This document shows positions 1 to 6,075 of a stretch of DNA of 8,483 nucleotides, piece by piece. The stretch comes from Zoogloeaceae bacterium (GTDB taxonomy: Bacteria > Pseudomonadota > Gammaproteobacteria > Burkholderiales > Rhodocyclaceae), in assembly GCA_031273145.1 (NCBI GenBank), contig JAISSL010000008.1, forward strand, positions 1 to 8,483. Reading direction: 5' to 3'. The stretch's first letter is position 1. Each line of letters starts with the position of its first letter. The notes below the pieces were generated by a model. The model searched no databases. It worked only from the letters and a program-made list of their open reading frames with translations, and was not told where the DNA came from. Both the position numbers and the translations under genes were made by a program.

Positions 1-801
1 GAAAGCCTGCGACAAGCGGCATCGTCCGTTGCGGGCGCGGAAGGCATCGTCTACGGCCTGTTTCTCTCCATTCCAGGGATCAAGCTCGGGCTGCTGTCCC
101 GGCAGGAAAAACTGATTCCCCCTGCGGCGTTGCCTGTGGCGAAGGAACTCAACTGGTGGCTGCATTCGCAACCGGAAGGGGCGCGTTACCGTCTCGTCTG
201 GCTTGACCTGGTCATGCCTACCTTGCGCGCCGCATCAAAAGGCGAATGCCTGACTTTGCTCATAAACGCGAAATTCATGATTCAAGGTCGAGGCGATGGG
301 CGTATTCTCTGCCCCAGTGAATTTGCCTTTTACAGCATTCTGGAAAATACCCTGCTGCCGCCTTTGGAGCGTAGCTCATCGTCTCGTGAACCATTGTATC
401 GGTTGGTTGCCAAGGTGCTGGCGTTCATTGCTTACGCCGGACATAAAGATGTGAAGATGGCAAAAGCCGCTTATCAGGCGGCGATGGCGCATTCTCATTC
501 TCCCGCCCGTAAAGAGGTTCCCTTTCCAGACCGGGAAGAATGGTCTCTCCCTGACTTTTCCCAGACGCTTTTGTGTCTTGCGCGGGCTACGCCGCTGTAC
601 CGGAAAAAGATTCTGGAAGCGTGCGCGATTGCCATCCAGCATGATGGCAAGATTACGCCAGTGGAAAACGAGTTGCTCCGCGCCTTCACGCAAGCTCTCG
701 ATTGTCCCGCGCCGCTTGCCGTCTCCCCGCCAAAGGCCGAGAGTAGCGCAAGCAACAATCCAGCGCGCGCCCCCAAAAAACGACCGAAAGGCAGGCCATG
801 A
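1..801 (+). CDS. C-terminal part of a probable M48-family metallopeptidase with TerB-like C-terminal region (5' end outside window)
   Basis: The frame is open from base 1 to the TGA at 799-801, giving 266 visible residues with no start needed, so the gene begins upstream. A TTG at 130 exists, but coding clearly continues through it. The visible part is mainly helical. It carries two acidic 'DG-x(5)-E'-like segments: GDGRILCPSEF near residue 98 and HDGKITPVENELLRA near residue 214, followed by ALDCP. This tail resembles the one I know from large M48 (HtpX/Ste24-like) metallopeptidases, where a TerB-like helical domain follows the membrane protease domain. The catalytic HExxH would be upstream and is not visible, so M48 membership is inferred from the tail alone. 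The last ~25 residues are a low-complexity Ser/Ala/Pro/Lys tail. The stop overlaps the start of the TPR gene by ATGA, implying translational coupling. The alternative is a standalone TerB-like protein. Confidence 0.62.
   Translation, partial: ESLRQAASSVAGAEGIVYGLFLSIPGIKLGLLSRQEKLIPPAALPVAKELNWWLHSQPEGARYRLVWLDLVMPTLRAASKGECLTLLINAKFMIQGRGDGRILCPSEFAFYSILENTLLPPLERSSSSREPLYRLVAKVLAFIAYAGHKDVKMAKAAYQAAMAHSHSPARKEVPFPDREEWSLPDFSQTLLCLARATPLYRKKILEACAIAIQHDGKITPVENELLRAFTQALDCPAPLAVSPPKAESSASNNPARAPKKRPKGRP
787..791 (+). promoter_or_regulatory. Ribosome binding site for the TPR gene, inside the upstream gene
   Basis: AAAGG lies 6 bases before the ATG at 798, within the last codons of the upstream gene. 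Together with the ATGA overlap it supports the 798 start and coupled translation. Confidence 0.55.
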
Positions 802-3425
802 ATTCATCTGAAAATACAAACGAAGACCGTTCTTCCGATGAAGAAATCGCCGCCTGCGATGAAATCATCCACCGTTTGCGCGGCGACGATTCATTTGAGG
901 CGCGGATGCAGGTCGCAGAGGCGCTCGGTAACAAGGGGAGCGCCCTGGAAGAACAAGACCAATACGGGGAAGCAAGTGACCTGTTTGAGGAAGAAATTGC
1001 CATCTATGATGAAATCATTCGTCGTTTGAGCAACGACGCCTCCCCCAAAGCGCGCGCGCAGGTCGCAACGGCGCTTAATCACAAGGGGCTGAGCATGGAA
1101 GTGAGGAGATATGACGACGAGGCAGCAATAATCCTCTATGAGGAAATCCTCCAACGATTTGGCAACGACGATTCCCCCGATGTGCGTTATCAGGTTGCAA
1201 TAGCGCTTAACCAAAGGGCATTTCTCCTGGGGGAATGCGACAAAGCTGAGGAAGAAATTGACAGCTATGATGAAGTCGTCCGTCGTTTTGGCAACGATGA
1301 TGATCCCGGTATGCGCGAGCAGGTCGCATCGGCGCTCTATTTAAAGGGTCTTAACCTGGGGAAGGACAAGGCTGAGGAAGCCATCATTGCCTATGATGAA
1401 GTCGTCCGCCGTTTTGGTAACGACGATTCCCCCCGTATGCGCGAGACGGTCGCGGAGGCGCTCTGCAACAAGGGCATTATCCTGGAAGGACAGGGCAAGG
1501 TTGAGGAAGCCATCGTCCTCTATGAGGAAGTCGTCCGCCGTTTTCGCAATGACGATTCCCCCGGTATGCGCGAGACGGTCGCAGAGGCGCTCCGCGCAAA
1601 GGGTTTTGCCTTGGGAAAACAGGGCAAAACCGGAGAAGCCATCGCGGCGCATGACGAGTTTGTCCAGCGCTTTGGCAACAGCTTTAGCAACAGGTCGAGC
1701 AGATGGGTTGCAGACGCGCTCCATGAAAAGGGCTTTCACCTGTTGCAACAGGGCAAGGTCAGGGAAGCTATCGCCGCCTATGACGAGCTTATCATGCGGT
1801 TTGGCGACTACGCCTCGGATGATTATGTGCGCGAAAAGGCAATAAGCGCGCTCGAAGACAAGGCCGCGCTTCTGGAACAACAGGGCAAAGCCGACGAAGC
1901 CATTGCCGCGTATGACAAACTCGCCCGCCAGTTTGGCAACGACGAGGTGATCTACATCCGCATAAGCGCCGCAGAGGCGCTTGCCAAAAAAGCCGTCCTT
2001 CTGAAAAAACAGGGCAAGACCGGGGAAGCCAACGCCGCCTATGACGAGATTACCCGGCGGTTCGGCAACGACCCGACGTCTTACGTGCGTAAACAAGTCG
2101 CAAAGATACAAAAAGAACGGCACAAGACAAGGAGAAGGCTTATCTATGCCGTCATGATTCTTCTTATTGGCGCGTTCTGCTTCTATAGCGACGAAATCTG
2201 GTTCTATGGCGAAGAAATCCGCCTGCGGTTTATGGACGCCACGAGCACGCAGTCCGCAGCGGAGCTTCTCGACAAGGGTTTTATCCTGAACAAACAGGGC
2301 AAAGACAGGGAAGCCCTTGCAGCCTATGACGAGGCAATTCGACGGTTCGGCAACGACCCAGACCCCGCCATTCGCGCGCGCGTCGCACATGCGCTCTTCA
2401 GCAAGGGTTTACTTCTGGTAAAACATGGCAGATATGAAGAAGCCTTCGCCCTTTATGACGAAGCTATCGAACGCCTTGGCGACACTCAGGAACCTGCCGC
2501 GCGCGAACAGGCCGCCATCGCGCTCTTCGGCAAGGGCATGCTCCTGACGCAACGGGGCAAAGCCGAAGAAGCCATCGCCACCTATGACGAGCTTGACCGG
2601 CGATTTGGCGACGACTCAAACCCGGTTGTGCGCGAACAGGTTGCATGGGCGCTCGCCTTCAAGGGCATCCACCTGTGGCAACAGGACAAGGCTGAGGATG
2701 CCCTCGCCGCCTACGACACGGCTATCCAACGGTTCGGCAACGACGATGCGCCCGGTGTGCGCGAAAAAGTCGGGCTGGCGCTCTTTGGCAAGGGCGTCCT
2801 TCTGGAGAAGCAGTACACAATCGAAGAAGTCCTTACCGACCATGGCCTCCATCAGAAGAAACAGTACGACCACGAAGGCGCCATTGCCGCCTATGACGAG
2901 GCTACCCGGTATTTCGGCGACGCCCCGTCGCACGCCGTGGGCGAACAGGCCGTAGCCGCGCTCTCTTTCAAGGGAGAACTCCTGGAGAAACTGGGCAAGG
3001 TTGAGGAAGCCCTCACGGCCTATGACGAGACCATCCGACGTTTTGGCGATGTTCAAGACCCTCATATCCGCGAACTGGTCGCAAAGGCGTTCTTCAACAA
3101 GGGGGAACTCCTGTGGCGGAAACTACACAAGGATGCGGAAGCCCTCGCGGCCTATGACGAGACTATCCGGCGTTTCAGCGACGACTCAAACCCGGTTGTG
3201 CGCGAACTGGCCGCAGAAGCGTTCCTCAGGAAGGCGCATCTCCTGGCGATGCAGGGTAAAGCCGACGAAGCCATCGCCGTCCGTGACGAATTCGGTCGGC
3301 GCTTTAAGGACGATCCGTCCGTCAAAAAAAAGCTGTTCGTAATGACAGCTCTCCTCAACTTCGTCCTGGGGGAAAAAATGCCGGACATCCGTACACTCAT
3401 GGAAAACACAGAGGCAGAGGAATAA
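798..3425 (+). CDS. Large TPR-repeat protein with one central transmembrane helix
   Basis: The 875-residue product is built almost entirely of degenerate repeats of about 43 residues. The consensus reads roughly VAEALxxKGxLLxxQGK, then EEAIAAYDExIRRFGND, then a short linker. I count 18 YDE-type anchors. This fits a TPR (helix A 'KG..L..QGK.EEA', helix B 'AYDE..RRFG') carrying about 9 extra residues over the usual 34. Near residues 448-465 a hydrophobic stretch (LIYAVMILLIGAFCFY) follows the basic KERHKTRRR, giving one membrane helix. By the positive-inside rule the N-terminal repeats would be cytoplasmic and the C-terminal repeats periplasmic. There is no N-terminal signal peptide, and the N-terminus is acidic. 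TPRs are protein-binding scaffolds, and no catalytic motif is visible. The ATG overlaps the stop of the upstream peptidase-like gene, so the partner is probably that protein. The function is otherwise unknown. I am confident it is a real TPR-type gene and less sure of topology. Confidence 0.9.
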   Translation: MNSSENTNEDRSSDEEIAACDEIIHRLRGDDSFEARMQVAEALGNKGSALEEQDQYGEASDLFEEEIAIYDEIIRRLSNDASPKARAQVATALNHKGLSMEVRRYDDEAAIILYEEILQRFGNDDSPDVRYQVAIALNQRAFLLGECDKAEEEIDSYDEVVRRFGNDDDPGMREQVASALYLKGLNLGKDKAEEAIIAYDEVVRRFGNDDSPRMRETVAEALCNKGIILEGQGKVEEAIVLYEEVVRRFRNDDSPGMRETVAEALRAKGFALGKQGKTGEAIAAHDEFVQRFGNSFSNRSSRWVADALHEKGFHLLQQGKVREAIAAYDELIMRFGDYASDDYVREKAISALEDKAALLEQQGKADEAIAAYDKLARQFGNDEVIYIRISAAEALAKKAVLLKKQGKTGEANAAYDEITRRFGNDPTSYVRKQVAKIQKERHKTRRRLIYAVMILLIGAFCFYSDEIWFYGEEIRLRFMDATSTQSAAELLDKGFILNKQGKDREALAAYDEAIRRFGNDPDPAIRARVAHALFSKGLLLVKHGRYEEAFALYDEAIERLGDTQEPAAREQAAIALFGKGMLLTQRGKAEEAIATYDELDRRFGDDSNPVVREQVAWALAFKGIHLWQQDKAEDALAAYDTAIQRFGNDDAPGVREKVGLALFGKGVLLEKQYTIEEVLTDHGLHQKKQYDHEGAIAAYDEATRYFGDAPSHAVGEQAVAALSFKGELLEKLGKVEEALTAYDETIRRFGDVQDPHIRELVAKAFFNKGELLWRKLHKDAEALAAYDETIRRFSDDSNPVVRELAAEAFLRKAHLLAMQGKADEAIAVRDEFGRRFKDDPSVKKKLFVMTALLNFVLGEKMPDIRTLMENTEAEE
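840..2111 (+). repeat. N-terminal TPR array (about 9.5 repeats of ~43 codons)
   Basis: Repeats run from residue 15 to about 438 of the TPR protein. Unit length is mostly 42-44 residues (about 129 bases), with the first unit longer (~50). The three units whose TATGA(T/G)GAAGTC motifs start at 1266, 1392 and 1521 are the most alike at DNA level, spaced 126 and 129 bases. The last unit lacks its second half and runs into the basic segment before the membrane helix. Confidence 0.85.
2139..2192 (+). other. Predicted transmembrane helix within the TPR protein (residues ~448-465)
   Basis: An uncharged segment, LIYAVMILLIGAFCFY, is preceded by the basic run KERHKTRRR and followed by acidic and aromatic residues (SDEIWFYGEE). 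It is the only strongly hydrophobic stretch in the 875 residues. The charge asymmetry predicts the N-terminal half inside the cytoplasm. Confidence 0.7.
2608..2637 (+). repeat. 30-base exact direct repeat, copy 1 (second copy 3178-3207)
   Basis: The 30 bases starting GCGACGACTCAAACCCGG are identical at 2608-2637 and 3178-3207, 570 bases apart and in the same frame. They encode DDSNPVVRE in TPR units 13 and 17. Flanking sequence diverges on both sides, as expected from gene conversion or a recent partial duplication. Confidence 0.85.
3178..3207 (+). repeat. 30-base exact direct repeat, copy 2 (first copy 2608-2637)
   Basis: Identical to 2608-2637, in the same reading frame of the TPR gene, encoding the inter-repeat linker DDSNPVVRE. 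Confidence 0.85.
3324..3332 (+). other. A8G homopolymer containing an in-frame A AAA AAG slippery heptamer
   Basis: Eight A residues (3324-3331) followed by G are read as three Lys codons (residues 843-845) near the end of the TPR gene. The zero frame is A AAA AAG at 3326-3332, the same heptamer used for -1 frameshifting in E. coli dnaX. An AGGA lies 15 bases upstream (3307-3310). In the -1 frame reading continues to a TAG at 3437-3439, giving a tail of similar length but different sequence. Function is unproven and could be chance. Confidence 0.3.
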
Positions 3426-3436
3426 ACGATCCCGTG

Positions 3437-3442
3437 TAGAAT
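3437..3442 (+). promoter_or_regulatory. Weak -10-like box upstream of the two-gene cassette
   Basis: TAGAAT matches five of six bases of the -10 consensus and lies in the 44-base gap between the TPR gene and the next gene, 27 bases before its ATG. I see no good -35 hexamer at 16-18 bases upstream. It could give the cassette its own transcript, but read-through from the TPR gene is equally possible. Confidence 0.2.
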
Positions 3443-3469
3443 AAGCAAGGGACAAGAACAGGCAGCGCC

Positions 3470-3883
3470 ATGAAACCATCTGATGAAATAGCCACGGGGC
3501 GGCCTCGCTCGCTCAAATCAGCGCAGACGTGCGGACAGACGCATGGCGACGTGGATAGTTTTTTGCGCGAATTTCTCGATGCGTTTTATACCGAACAGGA
3601 CAGGGAAGAACGCGCGCTCATGCTGGTCGAAGAACCGCCCTTGAGCGATAACGACCGCCAGAATGCCTACCTTGCGGCAGTCGCCGAGCATCTGGCGTTA
3701 TGCAACCATCTCCCTATCCCGGACTGGACGCAGGCTCCCACGCGCTTCCTGAAACGCGCCTTCTTTCCGGCGGGACTGGAATCGTTGAAGGCCACGCTCC
3801 TTATGGAAAGTCCGACCGCCTTTCGCCGCAGAATGATTTTCGTCGGCGCCGATCCCCTCTACCGGCCTCGCAAGGCTGCGTAA
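3470..3883 (+). CDS. Small protein of unknown function, conserved partner of a DUF6036-type nucleotidyltransferase
   Basis: The product has 137 residues with no signal peptide or membrane segment. Residues 1-26 look disordered and polar. From residue 28 the sequence is helical (VDSFLREFLDAFY), then comes an acidic EEPPLSD turn, a helix (AYLAAVAEHLALCNHLPIPDWT), an FLKRAFFP segment, and a basic C-terminus SPTAFRRRMIFVGADPLYR. I recognise this layout (LAAVAEHLA..., P.W...P..FL..., SP.AFRRR.IF) as a small uncharacterised family often encoded directly before a DUF6036-type nucleotidyltransferase, as here (19-base gap). That pairing comes from memory, not a search. By analogy with toxin-antitoxin operons, where the antitoxin often comes first, it could be the antidote or regulator. 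No helix-turn-helix is obvious. The ATG at 3470 has only a weak AGG seven bases upstream, and an AAGGGA lies 17 bases upstream. The start is likely but not certain. Confidence 0.75.
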   Translation: MKPSDEIATGRPRSLKSAQTCGQTHGDVDSFLREFLDAFYTEQDREERALMLVEEPPLSDNDRQNAYLAAVAEHLALCNHLPIPDWTQAPTRFLKRAFFPAGLESLKATLLMESPTAFRRRMIFVGADPLYRPRKAA

Positions 3884-3902
3884 ACATTGAGACGAGAACA
3901 TC

Positions 3903-4493
3903 ATGGCACTCCTTGAAAAAGAGGACATCCTGCGCGGCTTGCAAAAAATCAATGCTAGGGCAAAAGAAGCCGGGATGATTATTGACATTTCCATCTACGG
4001 CGGCGCGGCGCTGGCAATTGCCTTCGACATTCGCCGCGCAACCAGGGACGTAGATGCCGTTGTGCGTGGCGCGCCGGACTTTCTCCGAAAAGCGGCGGCG
4101 GAAGTCGCCGCTTCCGAAGGATGGCCGGAAAACTGGCTGAACGATGGCGTCAAAGGCTTCACGTCGGCTCATGAAAAGATGCGCCTCATGGAACATTTCA
4201 GCGTTTCGGATTCCGGCGGCCTGCGGATATATACGCCCGCGCCGGAATACTTGTTCGCCATGAAGTGCATGGCAATGCGCCCGGAAGGCATTGAAGGCTC
4301 GCACGACATTTCGGATATTGAGGCGCTGGCCGATATAGCCCACATCGGGGATGTAGAAACGGCGTTAGCCGTTGTGGAATCGTTTTACCCTGCATCCCGC
4401 ATTCCGCCGAAAGTCCGGTTCGGCATTGAGGAAATCATGGTGCGGGTGGCAAAACGCCGGGAATCTGAACCCGATAGCGGCAGGTTGCCGTAA
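3903..4493 (+). CDS. Nucleotidyltransferase-fold protein, DUF6036/AbiEii-like
   Basis: The 196-residue protein has the hallmarks of a minimal nucleotidyltransferase fold. YGGAALAIAF at residues 32-41 gives the GG motif. R45-x-T47-x-D49-V-D51 supplies the paired acidic residues expected to bind metal. Further conserved-looking positions are NDGVKGF (80-86), PEYLFAMK (114-121) and HDISDIEAL (134-142). Order and spacing match the DUF6036 family as I know it and, more distantly, AbiEii/MenT toxins, which transfer nucleotides to tRNA or protein targets. The substrate here is unknown. The ATG at 3903 is preceded by GAGACGAG, a weak ribosome site, 19 bases after the stop of the small upstream gene, so the two are probably co-transcribed. 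The C-terminal tail (KRRESEPDSGRLP) is polar and likely disordered. The gene ends 17 bases from the convergent helicase gene. The fold is well supported. A toxin role is inference. Confidence 0.82.
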   Translation: MALLEKEDILRGLQKINARAKEAGMIIDISIYGGAALAIAFDIRRATRDVDAVVRGAPDFLRKAAAEVAASEGWPENWLNDGVKGFTSAHEKMRLMEHFSVSDSGGLRIYTPAPEYLFAMKCMAMRPEGIEGSHDISDIEALADIAHIGDVETALAVVESFYPASRIPPKVRFGIEEIMVRVAKRRESEPDSGRLP

Positions 4494-4510
4494 AGGCGCA
4501 TAAACCGCCA

Positions 4511-6001
4511 TTACTGCGTTTTCTTCCCCAATCCGCCCAGCAGGGCGGCAACCGGGCGGATGGGGCGCTTCAAGGGCGCGGAGTGGGGCGCGGATGCCGG
4601 GACAAGCGCATTTTCGGCAAGGGGCGCTTCATCCGGCACGGCGAGTCTTGGCACATAAGGCTTGGAAAAATCGAAGCCATCGGCGGCAATCATGACCGCC
4701 TTTTGCGCCTTTTCCGCTTTTTCGTTGGAGCGCCCCTGCCGGGGACGCGCCCCCCGGCTGTTGCTTGCAACCGGCGCTCTGACCGGCTGTCTGCCCGGAG
4801 TCGGCGTCTCGCATTCCGGCTCGAAACCGGGCAGCATGATCTGCTCAATCCTGAATTTAATCAGCTTTTCGATTTCAACCAGATAACGCTGTTCCAAAGG
4901 CGTCATGAGAGAAATTGCCTGTCCGTGCCGTCCCGCCCGTCCGGTGCGGCCAATGCGATGCACGTAATCTTCCGGGACATGCGGCAGCTCAAAATTGATG
5001 ACATAAGGCAAATCCTCGATGTCCAGCCCCCGCGCCGCCACATCCGTGGCAACCAGAACCTGAATATTCCCGCCCTTGAAGCCATCCAGCGCCTTCAGGC
5101 GTTCGCCCTGGCTTTTGTCGCCGTGAATGGCATTGACGCCAAAGTTCGCGCGTTGCAGTTCGCGGGCAAGCCGCGCGCATTCCTGCTTGGTACGGGTAAA
5201 GACAATACATTGCCGGATTTCGCCGGTCTGCAAAAGATGGATAAGCAACGCGCGCTTGCGCCCCTCGGATACCGGATAGACTCGGTGCGTCACGGTATCG
5301 GACACCTGATTGCGCCGCGCAACTTCGACCAGAATTGGCATCTTCAGGATGGAATCGGCAAGGCGCTTGATTTCATCGGAAAAGGTGGCGGAAAAAAGCA
5401 GGCTCTGCCGCTTTTCGGGCAGCAGATTCAGAATCCGCTTGATGTCCGGGATGAATCCCATGTCCAGCATCCGGTCGGCTTCATCCAGCACCAGCGCCTG
5501 AACCTCATGGAAATGGACGCTTTTCTGTTCGATGTGGTCAAGCAGGCGTCCGGGCGTCGCCACCAGAATTTCCACGCCCCGGCGTAATTCGGCAATCTGT
5601 GGTTTTACGTCCACGCCGCCAAAGGCGCACATGGCGCGAAGCGGCGTATGCTTGGCGTAAGTCCTGACCGATTCAAAGACCTGCAAGGCCAGTTCACGCG
5701 TAGGAGTCAGCACCAGCGCGCGGACGGGATGCCGCGCCGGGGAAGGGCTGGCATTGGCATAGGGCAGGAGCCGTTGCAGAATGGGCAGGACGAAGGCCGC
5801 CGTCTTGCCGGTGCCGGTCTGCGCGCCGCCCATGATGTCCTGTCCGGCAAGGATCAGGGGGATGGCTTCTGCCTGAATCGGCGTCGGCGTCGCGTAACCG
5901 GCGTCCGCAATGGCTTTCAGCAATTCCGGCACCAGGCCGAGCGTGGCAAAGGCAGGCGGCGGGGCGGGTTCGCCTTCCGGGGGTGTGTGATGTCTGTTCA
6001 T
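4511..6001 (-). CDS. rhlE: DEAD-box ATP-dependent RNA helicase, RhlE type
   Basis: From the ATG at 6001 the protein has 496 residues. All core motifs are present. The Q motif runs over residues 18-43 (F...GYATPTPIQ). Motif I is AQTGTGKT (60-67), then PTRELALQ and TPGRLLD. Motif II is DEAD (173-176) in VLDEADRMLDMGF. Motif III is SAT (204-206), followed by IVFTRTK, ATDVAARGLDI, and motif VI HRIGRTGRAG (348-357). Together they give ATP-driven unwinding of short RNA duplexes, in ribosome assembly and mRNA decay for this family. The DRMLDMGF context and PTPIQAEAIP favour RhlE over DbpA, SrmB or CsdA. A ~100-residue Pro/Ala/Arg/Lys-rich tail with GFDFSKPY and VAALLGGL follows the core and probably binds RNA. 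A TTG at 6052 would add 17 residues (MRSVAIFLCHG...), but the ATG at 6001 is preferred because the extension is atypical and would overlap a -10 box. The gene is convergent with the nucleotidyltransferase and divergent from the Pro-rich protein. Confidence 0.93.
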   Translation of the reverse strand: MNRHHTPPEGEPAPPPAFATLGLVPELLKAIADAGYATPTPIQAEAIPLILAGQDIMGGAQTGTGKTAAFVLPILQRLLPYANASPSPARHPVRALVLTPTRELALQVFESVRTYAKHTPLRAMCAFGGVDVKPQIAELRRGVEILVATPGRLLDHIEQKSVHFHEVQALVLDEADRMLDMGFIPDIKRILNLLPEKRQSLLFSATFSDEIKRLADSILKMPILVEVARRNQVSDTVTHRVYPVSEGRKRALLIHLLQTGEIRQCIVFTRTKQECARLARELQRANFGVNAIHGDKSQGERLKALDGFKGGNIQVLVATDVAARGLDIEDLPYVINFELPHVPEDYVHRIGRTGRAGRHGQAISLMTPLEQRYLVEIEKLIKFRIEQIMLPGFEPECETPTPGRQPVRAPVASNSRGARPRQGRSNEKAEKAQKAVMIAADGFDFSKPYVPRLAVPDEAPLAENALVPASAPHSAPLKRPIRPVAALLGGLGKKTQ

Positions 6002-6010
6002 GAGACAGCC

Positions 6011-6016
6011 ATTATA
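6011..6016 (-). promoter_or_regulatory. Perfect -10 box (TATAAT) just upstream of rhlE
   Basis: On the - strand, TATAAT (+ strand ATTATA, 6011-6016) ends 9 bases before the ATG at 6001. A start site 6-8 bases further on would leave only about 2-4 bases of leader. No recognisable -35 hexamer lies 16-18 bases upstream. A nearly leaderless rhlE transcript is possible, as is a chance match. Confidence 0.35.
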
Positions 6017-6036
6017 CGCGCCATGACAGAGGAAGA

Positions 6037-6067
6037 TTGCGACAGAACGCAATGATATGGGTAGAAT
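6037..6067 (+). promoter_or_regulatory. Candidate promoter for the Pro-rich membrane protein gene
   Basis: TTGCGA (6037-6042) and TAGAAT (6062-6067) resemble -35 and -10 boxes, but the spacer is 19 bases, longer than optimal. The predicted start near 6074 sits almost at the ATG at 6076, where no Shine-Dalgarno sequence is visible. It lies within the 74-base divergent gap shared with rhlE. Confidence 0.3.
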
Positions 6068-6075
6068 TACGCCTT

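Larger units (their letters stand above)
2253..3320 (+). repeat. C-terminal TPR array (about 8 repeats)
   Basis: This array begins with an orphan first helix (SAAELLDKGFILNKQGK) just after the membrane segment and continues through eight YDE/RDE anchors to about residue 841. One unit near residues 650-700 is expanded to ~60 residues by an insertion (around VLTDHGLHQKKQYDHEG) that looks like a degenerate extra helix. The repeats use the same consensus as the N-terminal array, so both halves probably arose from one ancestral array. Confidence 0.82.

Noticed and set aside
130..132. TTG at 130 as the start of the first gene
   Set aside because: The same frame is open back to base 1 with protein-like sequence (for example GIVYGLFLSIPG), so the gene begins before the window.
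1341..2390. 349-residue open frame on the - strand opposite the TPR gene
   Set aside because: It mirrors the TPR repeats because their regular codons lack stops in that antisense frame. It has no ribosome site or recognisable domain, and the + strand protein is clearly the real one.
798..3425. Reading the repeats as Sel1-like rather than TPR
   Set aside because: Sel1 units carry LG..Y..G.GV and A..W..KAA patterns, which are absent. The KG..L..QGK.EEA..AYDE pattern fits TPR helices A and B.
4495..4526. GGCG-loop-CGCC with later T-rich bases between the nucleotidyltransferase gene and rhlE
   Set aside because: The stem is only 4 bp and the T-rich segment is offset and broken by C and G, too weak to call.
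4533..4548. CCGCCC-AGCA-GGGCGG hairpin near the rhlE stop as a terminator
   Set aside because: It lies inside the rhlE coding sequence and no T-tract follows on either strand, so it does not look like an intrinsic terminator.
4583..5587. 334-residue open frame on the + strand opposite rhlE
   Set aside because: rhlE on the - strand shows every DEAD-box motif over the same bases. The antisense frame is a by-product of GC-rich codon use.
6037..6075. Upstream starts (TTG 6037, ATG 6052) for the Pro-rich membrane protein
   Set aside because: The added residues (MRQNAMIWVELRL) would overlap the candidate promoter and precede the basic membrane-anchor start. No correctly spaced ribosome site supports them, although ATG 6052 cannot be excluded.
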